A stretch of DNA of 64,000 nt from Paramecium octaurelia (GCA_905182995.1 CAJJDP010000094.1:288119-352118), one strand, 5' to 3'. Positions 1 to 12,319 are shown, counted from the stretch's first letter. Made by a program: numbers and translations. Notes: generated from the letters alone by a model not told the origin.

Positions 1-562
1 CAAGACTGGTGTTAGTCTTTGGAGACAACCCCATTATGCCATTTGCCTATTGAGTTTTGAATAAATTGGTTTCTCTGGTCGTACATCCGAAAACACTAGT
101 CACACTACTATCCTTCTTTGAGATTGATTCATTGGATGATGACTTAGCCTCCATCAATAAATCCCCAAAAATCACTTGATCTTTTAAATAAAACCCTTCC
201 AGATGAGATCCTTCAGAATAGGAAATAGAAAAAATGCATTATTGATTCAAACATCTCAGACAAGTGCATTCTCCAAATTAGCTTTTGCAATCCAATTCTT
301 CATATGTTAATGAATTCTTTCTAATGTAATATTAATCCAAATGGATTCCGCATGATTTTGTTTAATCACAAGCATCACAAGGGAAGGCTGTTATTGAGCT
401 TCCAGTATCAATAATAACTGATTGTCTCTACGGAGGATTGCCAACATAAATATTAACAAAGTAGTATCCTAAATCTGAACTTCCATGAAGGATAGAAGTG
501 TGAATAGGATCATCATCTTATCCTAGTACTTAAAGTAATTAGATTATATAAATAAAAAACAT
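1..562 (-). CDS. Pepsin-type aspartyl protease, N-terminal part (runs off the window)
   Basis: The minus strand opens with ATG at 562 and reads to the window edge with no TGA (about 187 aa present). The first ~15 residues (MFFIYIIQLLQVLGQ) look like a signal peptide. Next come a GYYFVNIYVGNPPQ segment and the catalytic DTGSS motif, followed by ITAFPC and a Cys-rich stretch with CxxC pairs. The fragment ends just after QQANGIMGLSP, a typical landmark between the two aspartates of A1 proteases. The second catalytic Asp lies outside the window. By family, this is a secreted, lysosomal or GPI-type acid protease; the exact compartment is inferred. The start was chosen because it gives a signal peptide in the same frame as the catalytic motif. 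No intron is needed in this part. Confidence 0.9.
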
Positions 563-632
563 ATAAAAATTAAAAGAATTAATATTCTTATTATTTACAC
601 TAAATCTAATTATGCATCACTATTACAGATTG

Positions 633-658
633 ATATATATATATATAATTTATATATC
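633..658. repeat. Short (TA)n tract between the protease and RPL30 genes
   Basis: An alternating TA run with small interruptions sits in the ~205-bp space between the protease start (562) and the RPL30 stop (768). It is probably simple low-complexity promoter or 3'-end sequence. No other element is visible there. Confidence 0.6.
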
Positions 659-767
659 ACAATCTCATTCATTTGATATTCAACATAGTTTATATCAAAA
701 ATATAATACTCATTTGATTAAAAGAAGAAATTGATGATTTGATAATATTGTACTAATAAAAAATGTA

Positions 768-1157
768 TCATTATTATGTTAAGATATCAGAATCTCCTGC
801 ATCGATGATGGCCAAACTTGAGCATCTGTGTAATTTACCACAGGCGGTACCTAAAATAAGATAAAATCACTCATGCCCATAAACTCAATTAGGAAGAGCT
901 AAGCCTCCCAATTAAACCCCCGTACCTAAATCTACGTTGTTTCCTTGATATAAAACAATGGTGATCTAAGCCAACATGGCATAGTATTCAATCTGGGTCT
1001 TTCTGATTGTGGGACAATTGTTTGAAATGAATACAAGCTTGGCAGTTCCATTTCTGATGGCCTTCAAGGTTTACTTGTAACCCATGGTGATCTTTCCGGA
1101 TCTAACAACCAATTAGAGTTTTTAATTGACACTCTCTTAAGCAACATTCTTGACCAT
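768..1157 (-). CDS. RPL30: 60S ribosomal protein L30 (eL30)
   Basis: ATG is at 1157 and TGA at 770-768. Removing one intron (851-925, minus strand) gives 104 aa. The protein aligns throughout with eukaryotic L30: MVKNVAQESVNQKLQLV at the start, [48 protein letters not shown] and the C-terminal [12 protein letters not shown]. The L7Ae/L30e fold binds kink-turn RNA, and in the ribosome the protein sits in the large subunit. The splice is unambiguous because the exon junction falls inside the conserved DLG|TACGK motif. The intron is 75 nt, about three times the usual length here, and carries an in-frame TGA (see separate entry). The C2CD3-like gene on the same strand ends only 27 bp upstream of this ATG. 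Confidence 0.97.
851..925 (-). other. Unusually long (75-nt) intron of RPL30 with a strong hairpin
   Basis: The donor GTACGG is at 925 and the acceptor TTTTAG ends at 851. Every other intron I resolved here except one (41 nt) is 21-29 nt. Inside, arms at 913-904 (AATTGGGAGG) and 896-887 (CTCTTCCTAATT region) can pair over about 10 bp, including two G-U pairs, with a ~7-nt loop. The length is a multiple of three, but an in-frame TGA would stop translation if the intron were retained. I see no convincing C/D or H/ACA box set, so a snoRNA is not supported. A regulatory RNA structure is an inference. Confidence 0.75.
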
Positions 1158-1184
1158 TTTAAAATTAATTTAAAAATTTTAATA

Positions 1185-4100
1185 TCATTTTTTTCCAATT
1201 ATTGCTCTTATTCTCTCCAAATCCACATCTTCTATTTAATAATGCTAAACTTCTTCTAACGTTTACAAAGTTTTCGAACCTGTTCCTACCTTCACCACTA
1301 AGTATGCCTAAGCCTTGCTTCCATGGATATACATCTTAATCTCCTCACTTGATTGTTTCTCGTGTAGTCTGATCAATTCACTACTATTGATGAAACATGA
1401 ACCCAAGATCTCTCTCTCTGCTCCTGAATTAAGAACTCTAAATTCCAAATTATAATTGGCTTCCAATCCTACACTAAAACAATAATTATAAGTAGGATTG
1501 TTTTCTCTTACTTGCACTGGAGTTCTATATGATTAATCCCCCAACACCATTTAAATAACTGGATTTGGTGCCTTGTTTTGATTTAACAAATGCAAATTTT
1601 AAGCCCTTACTATTTGTATAACTATCTCATTGATTTATTGAACCTCAATATTCAAATTAATTTTTGATAAGAATACTGAAAAGTCAAATTGATTTAAATA
1701 TTAATACCCATTCTTATCAAATACATTGGGCTTTGTAAATAGAGAATATGATTTCTCACTGAAATTTACTATGTAAAAGGAATCTAGCAATTATTTTGCT
1801 TTTTTCTCCTCCATAAATCCATTATTAGACAACTTATAGACTTCTTCTACCAAGTCCCATGTTAAGTTTTACTCTGACAAAAAGAAATTCTATTTATTGA
1901 AGTGATATCCTATTTGATCACTTAGAAATGCATATTCATTGTTATTAACTAATTTAGAAATGTATTCATATAGTTATCTGTCAACCTTATAATTCTATTG
2001 CAAATCATTTAATTTCTAACAACCATATATTTAATTTTAGGAATAAAACTTCACAAAATTTGGAATCATATCCTCATACTCATTTATTAGCATTAGCTTA
2101 ATACCGACTCTGCTAATAAAACAGTCATAATTCATTGTAAAATATTCATTCATACAAATAAATCTACTATCGATTTAACTCTGAGTTAGATGATTAAACT
2201 TGATATTTATATCTCCTAACTTAACATCCTTCAATTGATTAGCAGCATTCTTCTTACTAGAATACACGGTTATTGTTAACTCCTAATATGATTGCATTTC
2301 CACGGCTAAGAATGACTATGCCAATTAACAAGACAATTCTTTTATAGAGATAAATATTACTCTTTTTATCGATCTGTTCAGGATTGGTTTATTGTGTTTT
2401 CCCATTGAGTTTCAGGACAAAGTACAAAAAAGCTGTGTCATTACCTGCTGGTTTTAACAATTAAGAAATGTTAATGATGATCTCTCTAATTGATATCATA
2501 CAAGTAATCTATTTTAATCTTTCCTCCTACTCTTTTTCCTTCAATATTGCCTACTATTGAACCAAAGGAATTTTGTATTTATTCAATTGGCATTTCAATT
2601 TAGCAACTCCAACAAATAAACCAAATGAGTTTGTTAAAGCAAATTCACCTTCAATTTGTCCTCTAAGCAATTGAGTCTACATTAATTCGCATTTTCCAAT
2701 AAGATTTTATGTATTGCTAGAAACTTAAATTACCATTTGTTATGCTGATAATGCTTAGATCAATTCATTATCAACTTATAATTATTTTTCTTCGTTTATT
2801 ATAACTGTCTTTGAACCTTATTATTTTGATCTAAATTTAAGTAAAATAATTACATCTAAGCAGTAAAATTGACAGCTGAATAAATATCCACCTTGATAAT
2901 TTTATCTTCAAATTTAAGTGCCTTGTCATTTAGGGTTACTTCAGCATATACATTTAATCCTACTCTTTTAGGCAAATGAATTTCTTGATGGGTTTGATTA
3001 TGACTGGATAACAATTCTGGATTAGAGGAAAGCTATTATTAAGTTATCTTCTATCTTGAATAGTTGATGTTGAAACTAAGCTTAGCATTTACAGGCATAA
3101 ACACTAAGACTTTATCTTTATTCAGATCAGAATTCCTATCCATCCAACTGACTATCTCTTAACTAGAAAGGAATGTCTAAGCCACACTTTGTTCATCAGT
3201 CTTTAATCTAAAATATATGCCTCCTTCTATAGAGTCAACAACATCAATAAATTTGGTATTTTATTCTATCTATTGAATATATGTGTAGTTAGACTCCGAA
3301 GGACATTGATATTGGGTTTACTTTGAGTAAATTAAAGGGTATGATTTGATTATTTATTCACATAGAGGATATTTATATTCAACACAAAGTTAAGTTCCAT
3401 ACGGTATCGATAATTTCAAATTTTAGATTTCTTTCAAAGTGATACTAAATTTGTGCACATAAAACTCAAGGTTCTTATTCTCTTGATTTTAATTTTCCTT
3501 ATCCTCCAAATCAAATTACTTTGGCTTCTTCTACGCAACAGGAGGTTTAAATTCCTCCTATTTGATTGAGAACCAATTTTGCAATAATGATTTCTGTATC
3601 TCCCAATCCTGTAATACAAAGTTACTGTTCTTGATTTTAATGAATCTGAATATACAATACACTTCCCAAAATGATACATTGATTAAGCATTAATTAAACA
3701 TTTCTTGGACCTCTTCAATATTGAGAGTCATCTTTGTCACTTCATCTAACTGAATAGTTTATGCCTTCTATAATATAGAACTTTAGATCGCTAAACAATA
3801 CCAAAATTCATTTATCTCCTCTAATTTTACATAATTGAATTACACAAACTAACAGGTTAATTCATATAGTAATTTAATTGAAACCAATCTTCTATCCTAA
3901 AGTTGTCCCAAGAAATATCCAAAGAACTCAAAATCAAAATCAGGAATATATTACTCTAATTTCAATCTTTCCATTATTCCACAATCACTCTTTTATAGAA
4001 TTTTACCAACATACTCGAGAGGATCCTATCGCTAATCAATTAGATATTAAATGAATTTCTTAATCTATTTGTTTACTTCCACAGATATTCTAGGTCTAAA

Positions 4101-6956
4101 AATGTTGAATGCTGTCAGACTATTAAGCATATGCTCTTTTTTTATTGAATGTTAATTCTTAAAATCAAAAATTCTCATGAAGGCAAATAAAGATTACTCG
4201 TTAATGTTGATGAATTGCAATTATTCAACACTAAAAAATTGCCCTTTTGGAATATATTTTTACAATTAATTATCATTCTTATTTAGATATTACAAAACTT
4301 CAATTATAGATTAGTGTTTATTATCAACCAATTCAAAATTGAATTATTCATATCTCTCTAAAAAGTTTAATTCTCTTGGAATTTCTTCCATTTAAATTTC
4401 TTGGTCAACTTTTTTCTTTTCCTATTCGTATTATGGTTCTTCATATTGATTGCCAACTTCCTGAATACTTTTTGTATAAATGTTTTCTATTTTGATTTTG
4501 TTTATCTGTACTGGAATTCCAAATGCAATTAAAACATGAATTGAGCCGACTTGTAGGGAATCTCTAATCTTTCTGATTGGATGGTGTTCATCAGATATTA
4601 TTAACGGGTAAATATTCTTAAATATATTCGCATTGAATTCTTAATCTTCATTAATCAAAATTTCATGAATTGATTTCAATGGTATCCTAATCATACCCAA
4701 CAACTCTTTTTCTTTCCAAACTTCAACAATCAAAGGAGAAATCTCAATCTTTTAGAAAGACTCAAAATTTAAAGGAGTGATAACCTAATAATTCAAATAC
4801 ACTTAATCGCTAATTTATGATTAGAAGAAATCATTTGAACCAGGAATTTTGAATCTGCAATTAATTTTATCTACTCCCACTATTTTACCTAATCGAATCA
4901 ATAGGGTTGGGTTAAATGAATGATAATGATAATAGATTGGTTGATCAATAAAATTTTATTACTCTTGATTTCTAATTAAGGATGCTCTTAACTTAATCTC
5001 TCCAAGTCTATTTTATTATTGAATTTAATATTCATTCAATAAATCTTTGTTTACTACACTATATTATAAGCCTGAATTTTGGGAAGTATTGCTTCTATCG
5101 AAAGGTAAATTTGTGTTTATTATGATATAAAACTCCTCATTTGAAATTGCCTTAACTATTTGAAAATATCCTTCGCCAAGGGTAATTTTAAAATACTTTT
5201 GATCATCAGAATTTTCTGGTTTTCTATAGCATTGAATTAAAAATTTAATTTGATCAGCCTAAAAATCATTAAACGAAGATTCATTAATAAACACATCAAA
5301 TTCAACAACCTCATTTATTGAATATAAATCCTATCCTTAAGATTTCAAAAATGTTCTTTTCTGTTAATTTTTGAATTAGCAATCAATAAAAATGTTATTT
5401 AAATTGATTGCATTCAATTTCTATTAAACTTATTAAGAATAAGCATGAAAATCAATTAGTTGTAGCTTGAGTTTTCTATATGAATCAAAAGATTTATCGT
5501 AAGCAAAATTTTAGGTTGTTAAATTTTAAGGAGGTGTTCTGACTTCCTCTTAAATAGTTTAAACTCCTCTAGTTTCTATTTGGTAGGTTGTTTTAACTTA
5601 TAAAGGTTTTTGGACTGGTTCATATTAAGGAGAGATTTCAGATTATTTATGTTAAGGTTTTTCGGCTTGTTCATTAGGTGATTAATTTCTGTTGGATTTA
5701 AATTTAGGTGGATTAGGTTTAGTATTTTCTGGTTTACTGGCATACCTATATTAAGTTGGGGAGTTATTATAATGTCCACTATTTGGCTTAGAGTTCCTAA
5801 ATGGTTCTTATTATTTAGAAATGGAGTGACTTTTTTTATTACTACTATTTTCTTATTAATTCTATTGATTAGATACAGAGTCAGATCTTTTCTATTTTTA
5901 GGGACAACAATTAATACAATGAACTGAATTCAATATCTATTCTATTCTAGTAGAAACATCATCCACAAATTTAACATTTCCTTAAACTTGAGTTTTTTAG
6001 CCACTCAAATGTTAATCTTACTTGGTAGGACTTATTTTTTGAATTGAAACATCGTTATTGATATTTTACTAGTTTTAATTTGAATTAGTTTGTTCATTCT
6101 AAAATTGATTGATATCAGTTTAGGGATCAATATAATTAGTTCCTTCATAATAGTTATTTGGATTAACTTCAGCATTTTTTTGGAATGGGTTATTAGCAAA
6201 TAAAACATTAGCTAGTTTTTAATCAGGGTTTTATTATAACCATGCTTCTTTTTCAGTTGGAAAAATGACATTAATTTAAGGATATTAGGTCTATTTATTT
6301 TATTATTATTGTTATTATTATTGTTATTGCTATTGTTATTATTATTCTTTGATTATGATGTGTTATAACTATTAAATGTTATTAGATTAATTTAATTAAG
6401 CACATAATTCTATTTATTATTATAGTAGTAAAAATTTTGAATTTACTTCAATATTCTGATATCCAATTTTATACTCCTTATTATCAGGCATTTCTGGGAA
6501 ATATTTATAAATTGGATATTATCCTGAAATGTTATGAAATACCTAATTTTTTGATAAGTCTTTATTCAAATGTCTTGCAAAATTAATGATGAGGTATCCA
6601 AAAATTTAAAATTTATCCTCCGAATCCACAAGATAAATCATGACTTTTTCAGCTTCATTCAAATATTTATGAAATTAAATAATTGGAACTCGAATTTCAT
6701 ACTTCAATTCACTTGAGTATTGCAAATTTTAGTTTACTGCTTATAATAATAATCCATCTCCTTCTTATCCCCAAAAAGAGATACGATAGACTAAATTACC
6801 AGAATGAGGGTTTGAATCTTGAATCCATTAGACCTTACCCATTTTAATACAAAATTCTCCAAATGATTTATCTGACCCTTTGTCTGTTCCTGGCGGCAGA
6901 ATGGTTGTGCTTTGAATCATTTATCTGATTTGTTTTGGTTTAATCTTGGGTGGCAT
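1185..6956 (-). CDS. C2CD3: C2CD3-like basal-body / centriole distal protein
   Basis: ATG is at 6956 and TGA at 1187-1185, in the same frame (5,772 nt, 1,923 aa). No intron was needed in any stretch I read. The N-terminal ~200 residues match the first domain of C2CD3: a conserved LPPG, GKVQW, a VYRISFWGQEGDG segment (compare VRVRWWGETSDG in human), then IFGYLIINF and a beta-rich C2-like tail. Repeated C2-like beta-rich segments follow, including one near the C terminus (YNLEFRVLNSG ... GSCFINSSELIRL ... YLVVKVGTG). Residues ~180-480 are low-complexity Asn/Gln/Pro-rich. C2CD3 in animals is needed for distal appendage assembly and centriole elongation; a basal-body role here is inferred. The length is close to that of vertebrate C2CD3 (~2,350 aa). 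Only 27 bp separate its stop from the RPL30 ATG. Confidence 0.78.
6298..6348 (-). repeat. AAT/AAC microsatellite encoding poly-Asn inside the C2CD3-like gene
   Basis: A run of ATT/GTT-type triplets on the plus strand reads on the minus strand as consecutive Asn codons with occasional Ser. It lies in the low-complexity linker after the N-terminal domain and keeps the frame, so it is coding microsatellite rather than a break. Confidence 0.7.
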
Positions 6957-7061
6957 TTAATTCAAATTTTGTTGTTAATTTAATATTAAATTGCATAATG
7001 TGATAATTGAATTGAAGAGAATTCCAAAATAAAGAAAATAAATGAATTGAGAATATGAAAA

Positions 7062-9451
7062 ATGTTTGATGATGATGAGGATTAAGTAATAATAGTTGAG
7101 GACGATTCTATAAGAGAATAGAACAATAAGCAAAAATCAAAAAAACAATAGGAGAAACAATAAAGTAATATAGGTAGGATGTTAAATGCGAATAATCCCT
7201 TTATAGAAAAAATTACCTTATATGATATATTTAGGTTTTATAATATTTGATTGAGAATTGAGTTATTGAGAACACGAATGAAGACAAAGCCAAGTGCATA
7301 TGAATACAAAGGGATTGAACAAGGATGTAATAAACAAATATTTTTGTAAGCCAGATCAAAAGAACCAAGAGGTTTTTGAGGCTTATTGTTAACTTTATGA
7401 ATTTAAAGGTGAAAAGTTATTTAGATGCAATGAGATTATTATTGAGTAGAATTCGAATAGCAGGAGAGGCATAAATTGTGGTTAGAGTAGTCAAAATATT
7501 TGCAAGAGTATATAATTAATAAAATTCCGACGAATTTAAGTAAGATGAAACTTCTTATGTATTGGCTTATACATTCATAATGTTGTCTACTGATACTGCT
7601 TCTACTAAAATCTTAGAGAAGAATAGGATGATAAAAGAACAATTTAAAAAAAATAGTATAGCGTTTCCAAATATACTTCCTAATTACTTTGAGGAGGTTT
7701 ATGATTCAGTAACGAGAGAACCCTTTCGAACTACGTCGGTTATTTAGAATAGATCTACAGTCATCTGATTCTATCTAATGAAACTACAAGGAGAGCAAAT
7801 AACGAAATGGTTGTAAGTATCCTTTGATTTAAACGATGCAATTTGGTCAAATATGGCAGATACAAAGTTGTAAAGCCAAGGAAGTTCTTCTTAAGCAGTG
7901 ACGAAAAGTAATAAATACATTTGATTAAATAAGACGTATATGTTGGAATCGATTAATAATGTTAATGAACCATCCAGCAAGATATATTTATATGTGTGAT
8001 GTACATGATATAGCTTTGGGACATAATACAACTGAAATCAGGATTAGGAATGAAATTCCCTAAGAATTTGATATGTTTTGCTTTTCTATAATCACAACGC
8101 GTAGATTAGTGGATATAAAAGTGACTGATTTGAAAATTAAATCAAAATGGATTAATTACTTAAGAGCAATCATTATCAATCGTAGAGAGTTGGAAGCTTA
8201 GAGAGCAGAAGAGAAAAAAAGAACGTAAAGGAGAATGAGGAAAAGAGATCAGAAATATGTAGAAATGACATATTGCCTATCTGGCATTCAACTTGGGATT
8301 ATGAACCCAATAAACCTGTGAATTATAAGAAGTAAATTAGTGTCAAAAAGGAAGAAGCTTTTTAAAAAGCCCAAAATCAAGTCAATCCAGCCAGTGTATT
8401 AAAAAGTTTATATCGTTGTCTTAAGAAGACTATCTCATTAAATCCTATATAAGATAGAAAATAAATACAAAATTATTTTACAGTAATCAATCTGAAGTCA
8501 ATAATGAAAGTAACATCTAATAGGAAATGATTGTGCATGGAAAGAAAAATAAGTCAAAGTTACTCATGATCTTATGGAAATTTGGATTACCTGATTTTGC
8601 AAGGAGAACTCTTTGGCCTATCATTATTGGTAATAACTTAAAATCAGAGAAGAACTCTATGCATACTATGTTAATGAGTCTAAATTTATTTAAGAAAGAT
8701 GAACTATAATCAATATATAGCCATTAGCGAGAATATCAAAAGGGCAAAACAACAATATCCTTTCATTACTGATATCAAAGCCAAGAAATTGTCAAACATC
8801 TTGCATGCCTTCAGTAAATATAGACCAGATTTCAGATACATACCATATTTAATTGATATTGTAGTAGTTCTTGTCGAGCATTTATAAGAATATGGTTGTT
8901 TCTAGGCCTTGGTAATCTACTCCATTAATATCATTATTGAGTGTTTTTTAAAATGATACAGCAGAACTCTAATTTCGGTATTTATAGAAGATAAATCTTA
9001 TAGAGGCTGTCATTTTTGAATAGAATCTATGACGAATTCTACCTTTTGTGCATAACCATCTCATTGCCACCAAAGTAGAAACCAAACTTAATTTAATGAA
9101 ATGGTTCTTGAAAATTTATTCTTACATCAATTCAAATTTCCCATGTTTTAGAGATTGTGGGAAAATTTTCTTTTTGGAAGGAGAGATCTACTTATTCAAA
9201 GTTGTAATTTGTTATTTGAAATATTCCTAGATAGAGTTGAAAGTAAGTATGTATTAATTGATTTAGATGAGTTAGTTGGATGAAGTTGTTCGGATTCTAA
9301 CCAATTGTCGCCAGAAGTGAATGAGGATTACTTTTTCATGTCAATTAATGAAATTCCGATTAAGGATGACTATTATACTAAATTTTTGGAATAATAATAA
9401 GCAGCAGGACTAAACACATAAATTCATTAAACTGTAATTATTGATTCTTGA
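7062..9451 (+). pseudogene. Decayed SEC7-PH-TBC (TBS-type ArfGEF/RabGAP) gene
   Basis: Three domains are recognisable in order, but in shifting frames. SEC7 (about 7,200-7,740): GLNKDVINKYF, NQEVFEAY, AGEAQIVVRV, YVLAYTFIMLSTDT. PH (about 7,810-8,190): NLVKYGRYK, PRKFFLSSDEKQ, WINYLRAI. RabGAP TBC (about 8,500-9,240): FGLPDFARRTLWPIIIGN, LMKWFLKIYSY, FFLEGEIYLFK. Frame changes occur near 7,424 (between KGEKLF and DAMRLLL), ~7,950, ~8,005, ~8,270, ~8,527 and ~8,705. I could not remove these with GT-AG introns of normal length. TBC motifs are also eroded: the usual GYxQGM is absent. A protein with these three domains would regulate Arf and Rab GTPases on Golgi or endosomal membranes. The last frame ends at TGA 9449-9451, 27 bp before the next ATG. 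Some shifts could be assembly errors, so pseudogene status is likely but not proven. Confidence 0.72.
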
Positions 9452-9478
9452 TATTAATTTTACACGTTTAATTAATTA

Positions 9479-10293
9479 ATGTTAATTCCAATAATTTTTC
9501 TCTTAGCTCTGGCAAAATGTCAAGATGATACTATTCATCAAGATGGTATTGAAACAATTCAAGAGATCTCTCCTGAAGAACAACTCAGATTGTTGTAGGA
9601 ATAGAAATTAAAGAAGGAAAGAGATACAATTTATTATACGTGCATCATTTTAGCCAGAATGCACTTGGGGAATTATGGAAGTGAACTTGTTGAGATTGTA
9701 GACAAGTAACTATTTATTATTAATTGTAGTTAAGCTTCTAAGGTAGAACAATAAAATGTTTGGATCAAATTATATACAACCCATGCAATTTCATGTTCCA
9801 AGTAGCTCACTTATGATGAAAGTGTTTAAGTGTTATTATAAGTGAGAGCAGAGGAGTTCGATCATTCTAGATTACCTGCTTTGTTTTAGGAGATTGATTT
9901 CAATCAATTCAGAAACGGTTCTTGGGAAAGAGAAATCAGCGATTTGGAGAATACAGTGTGGAAATACATTGAAGTATAGTAAATTGTTGAAAATAATAGG
10001 ACTTTGAATCTGCATTGGCTGAAGATTCGAATAAGAAAAAACAATTGGAGAGAGAGAGAGACGACGATTACGATGACTTGGATCTAGAGTACTTGAAGAT
10101 TGCTGCTTAGTAGACAAAAGGAAAACATAGAACCTTACATGAATATCAACCAAAATTACAAAAAGCCAACTTCTCAGATATTCTATTCTTAATATTTGCG
10201 TTTGTGTCCATAGGAGTGGGGATTATGTGGATCATAAGAAAATTAAGTTCAGCAGATGAGTAATAGAAAAAGAAGAAAACTAAACAGAATTGA
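9479..10293 (+). CDS. Single-pass secretory-pathway membrane protein, function unknown
   Basis: ATG is at 9479 and TGA at 10291-10293. One 26-nt intron at 9974-9999 gives 262 aa. Visible features are an N-terminal signal peptide (MLIPIIFLLALAKCQ), an acidic/Gln-rich helical lumenal part, a highly charged segment (ERERDDDYDDLDLEYLK) and a C-terminal transmembrane segment (ILFLIFAFVSIGVGIMWII) followed by a short Lys-rich tail. That gives a type I topology with a small basic cytosolic end. A second possible 24-nt intron at about 9,707-9,730 would be in frame and lacks TGA, so it could be exon or intron. I do not recognise a family. Confidence 0.8.
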
Positions 10294-10384
10294 TTTGTTT
10301 TTGTATAATCATTTGAAGTATTATATTTAATGTGATTTAACTTAACTCATTTATTTTTGCACGTTGTAAATATTTATTTATTTA

Positions 10385-11994
10385 ATGAGCAAAATATCGA
10401 AAGAAGCATTCGAATATCTTAATAAACTCAGATAAAATCCTTAGATTGCTATTCCAAAGTTGTAGGAACATCTTAAATTGTTCAAAGGAAATGTTGTATA
10501 TAAACCAGGAGAGATCCCTTTACAAACTAATGAAGGGCCAAAAGTTGTCAATGGTTAATAATTTATGCTATTTTTTTTCAGAATGCATCTCCTTCTTACA
10601 GAATCAAAAGCCTGTTGGTCCCTTAACTTGGAGCAAGGGTTTGGAATCCGCAGCAAGAGATCATGTCAAAGATACAGGACCAAGAGGTGTTACAGGCCAT
10701 ACTGGTACAGATGGATCATCAATGAGTGATAGAATTGAAAGATATGGTGAGTGGGATGTGACAATAGGTGAAAATATCAGTTATGGTCAAACAACTGGAG
10801 AAGATGGTATTATTCTTCAATATATGAACATAGTCATAATCTAATTGATTATTGATGATGGTGTATCATCAAGAGGACATAGAAAAAATTGTTTCAAAGC
10901 AGAATTCGGAGCAGTTGGTATTTTCGATGGTGATCATAAATAATTCAAAACTCAATGTGTTTTTGATTTTGCAGGCTCTTTCTAAGATTAAGCTGGCTCA
11001 GATCCTAATGGAAATTCATCATAAGGTGGAGCTTCATAAAATGAGGGAGGTTAAAGTGCCCCCATGCAATCTAGAGAATAAGCAGCCCCTGCTAAGGCAT
11101 AGTCCAAAGATCCTGATGATAAGATTGCCAAAGACGCTTTTGACTATTTGAATCAAGTTAGGTAAAATCCAACCCTCCCCATACCTAAGTTATAGGAACT
11201 GATGAAGTTATTCAAAGGTAGCGTACTTTATAAACCTGGGGAGATTCCTTTATAAACTAATGAGGGTACTAAAGTTATTCAAGGTATAAATAACGAATAA
11301 TTATTAGAATTAATTGCATTTTTATAGAAACAATAACCCCTTCAACCTTTGACATACGACTAGGGGTTGGAGTAAGCTTGTATTGATCATGTCAACGATA
11401 CAGGTCCAAAAGGTGTATGTGGTCACACTGGTACTGATGGTTCATCTCTATCTGACAGAATTGAAAGGTATGGAGAGTGGAACGGAAAAATCGGAGAAAA
11501 TATCAGCTATGGACAAAAGAATGGGGAGGATGTGATCATCTAATTGTTAATTGATGATGGAGTAGGCACAAGAGGACATAGAAAAAACTGTTTGAGTCCT
11601 GACTTCTTGTTAGTGGGAATAGCAGCAGGAGACCATAAATAATATTAGACCTAATGCGTGTTTGATTTTGCAGGGGAATTCACTCCAAAGGGAGCACAAG
11701 GTTAAAAGCCTAAAGCGCAATAATCACAACCCTAAAGCATGAAAGATTAAATGAAAAACATGATGTTAGGAGGCAAAGGTGGCAATGTGGGTGCTCTAAT
11801 TCCACAAGATGAAGAAGAAGGTATTCGAGTCTATTAGATTCTTTTTAGAAAAGTTGCCTCCAGGATGCGTTTCAGTTAGTACTTCAACTGCTATCACTAT
11901 TAAGAATGGATAAAAAATCACAAAAATAACGAAGACATATAAATTTAAGGATGGATCAAGTAAAACTTCAGTTTAAACTCTAACCGAAGGTTGA
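10385..11994 (+). CDS. Protein with two tandem CAP/SCP (PR-1-like) domains
   Basis: ATG is at 10385 and TGA at 11992-11994. Introns at 10554-10581, 10807-10833, 11284-11307 and 11821-11848 leave exactly 500 codons. The two halves are clear internal duplicates. Each starts with an FDYLNQVRQNP-like helix, then LTW/LTY, HV.DTGP.GV.GHTGTDGSS, SDRIERYGEW, GENISYG, IDDG...RGHRKN and QCVFDFAG, the CAP signatures with the usual His and Glu. A Gln/Ser-rich linker separates them, and a Thr/Ser-rich tail follows (LPPGCVSVSTST). CAP proteins are usually secreted, yet this start has no signal peptide, so it may be cytosolic or use another export route. The equivalent introns in both halves support an in-gene duplication. 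Function is not assignable beyond the CAP fold. Confidence 0.92.
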
Positions 11995-12057
11995 TAGCAA
12001 TGTATATCAATAAATAGATATAAACAAAATATATTATAAAATTGTATAAAACAAAAA

Positions 12058-12158
12058 AAAAGAGCTACCATCTAACTTAATGTGGGATATCCTTAAATAA
12101 GAGCCATGTTAATCTTCTCTGTTGCGTTCCAATTTGACGGATAACCCCTAAAGATTCC
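12058..12158 (-). ncRNA. U6: U6 spliceosomal snRNA
   Basis: The minus strand carries the invariant core AAATTGGAACG (12135-12125), ACAGAGAAGATTA with the ACAGAGA box, ATGGC, and AAGGAT of the internal stem-loop. It ends in a run of T (12061-12053) typical of a Pol III terminator. U6 pairs with U2 and with the 5' splice site in the spliceosome. The 5' end is estimated by aligning the core offset to other U6 RNAs (about 27 nt upstream of AAATTGG), giving ~12158 and ~101 nt in total. An AT-rich TATA-like stretch lies about 12-25 bp further upstream. Confidence 0.93.
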
Positions 12159-12319
12159 AATTTAGTTATTTATTATTTATCTCAAATAGTAGAACACATG
12201 TTTACATTACATAATAGGTTTATCAATTTAACATCAATTGAAATTGCTATGAAATGTATATGGATTTCTTTTCTCTATTTTAATTCTCACTATATTTGAT
12301 TTAACAAATAAAATTTCAA

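Noticed and set aside
851-925. RPL30 intron as a snoRNA host
   Set aside because: There is no CUGA D box near the 3' end and no ACA box at the right distance, so a C/D or H/ACA snoRNA is not supported.
5576-5779. Minus-strand Asn/Leu-rich ORF inside the C2CD3-like gene
   Set aside because: It is out of frame with the continuous C2CD3 frame, which reads a Pro/Asn-rich linker through the same bases.
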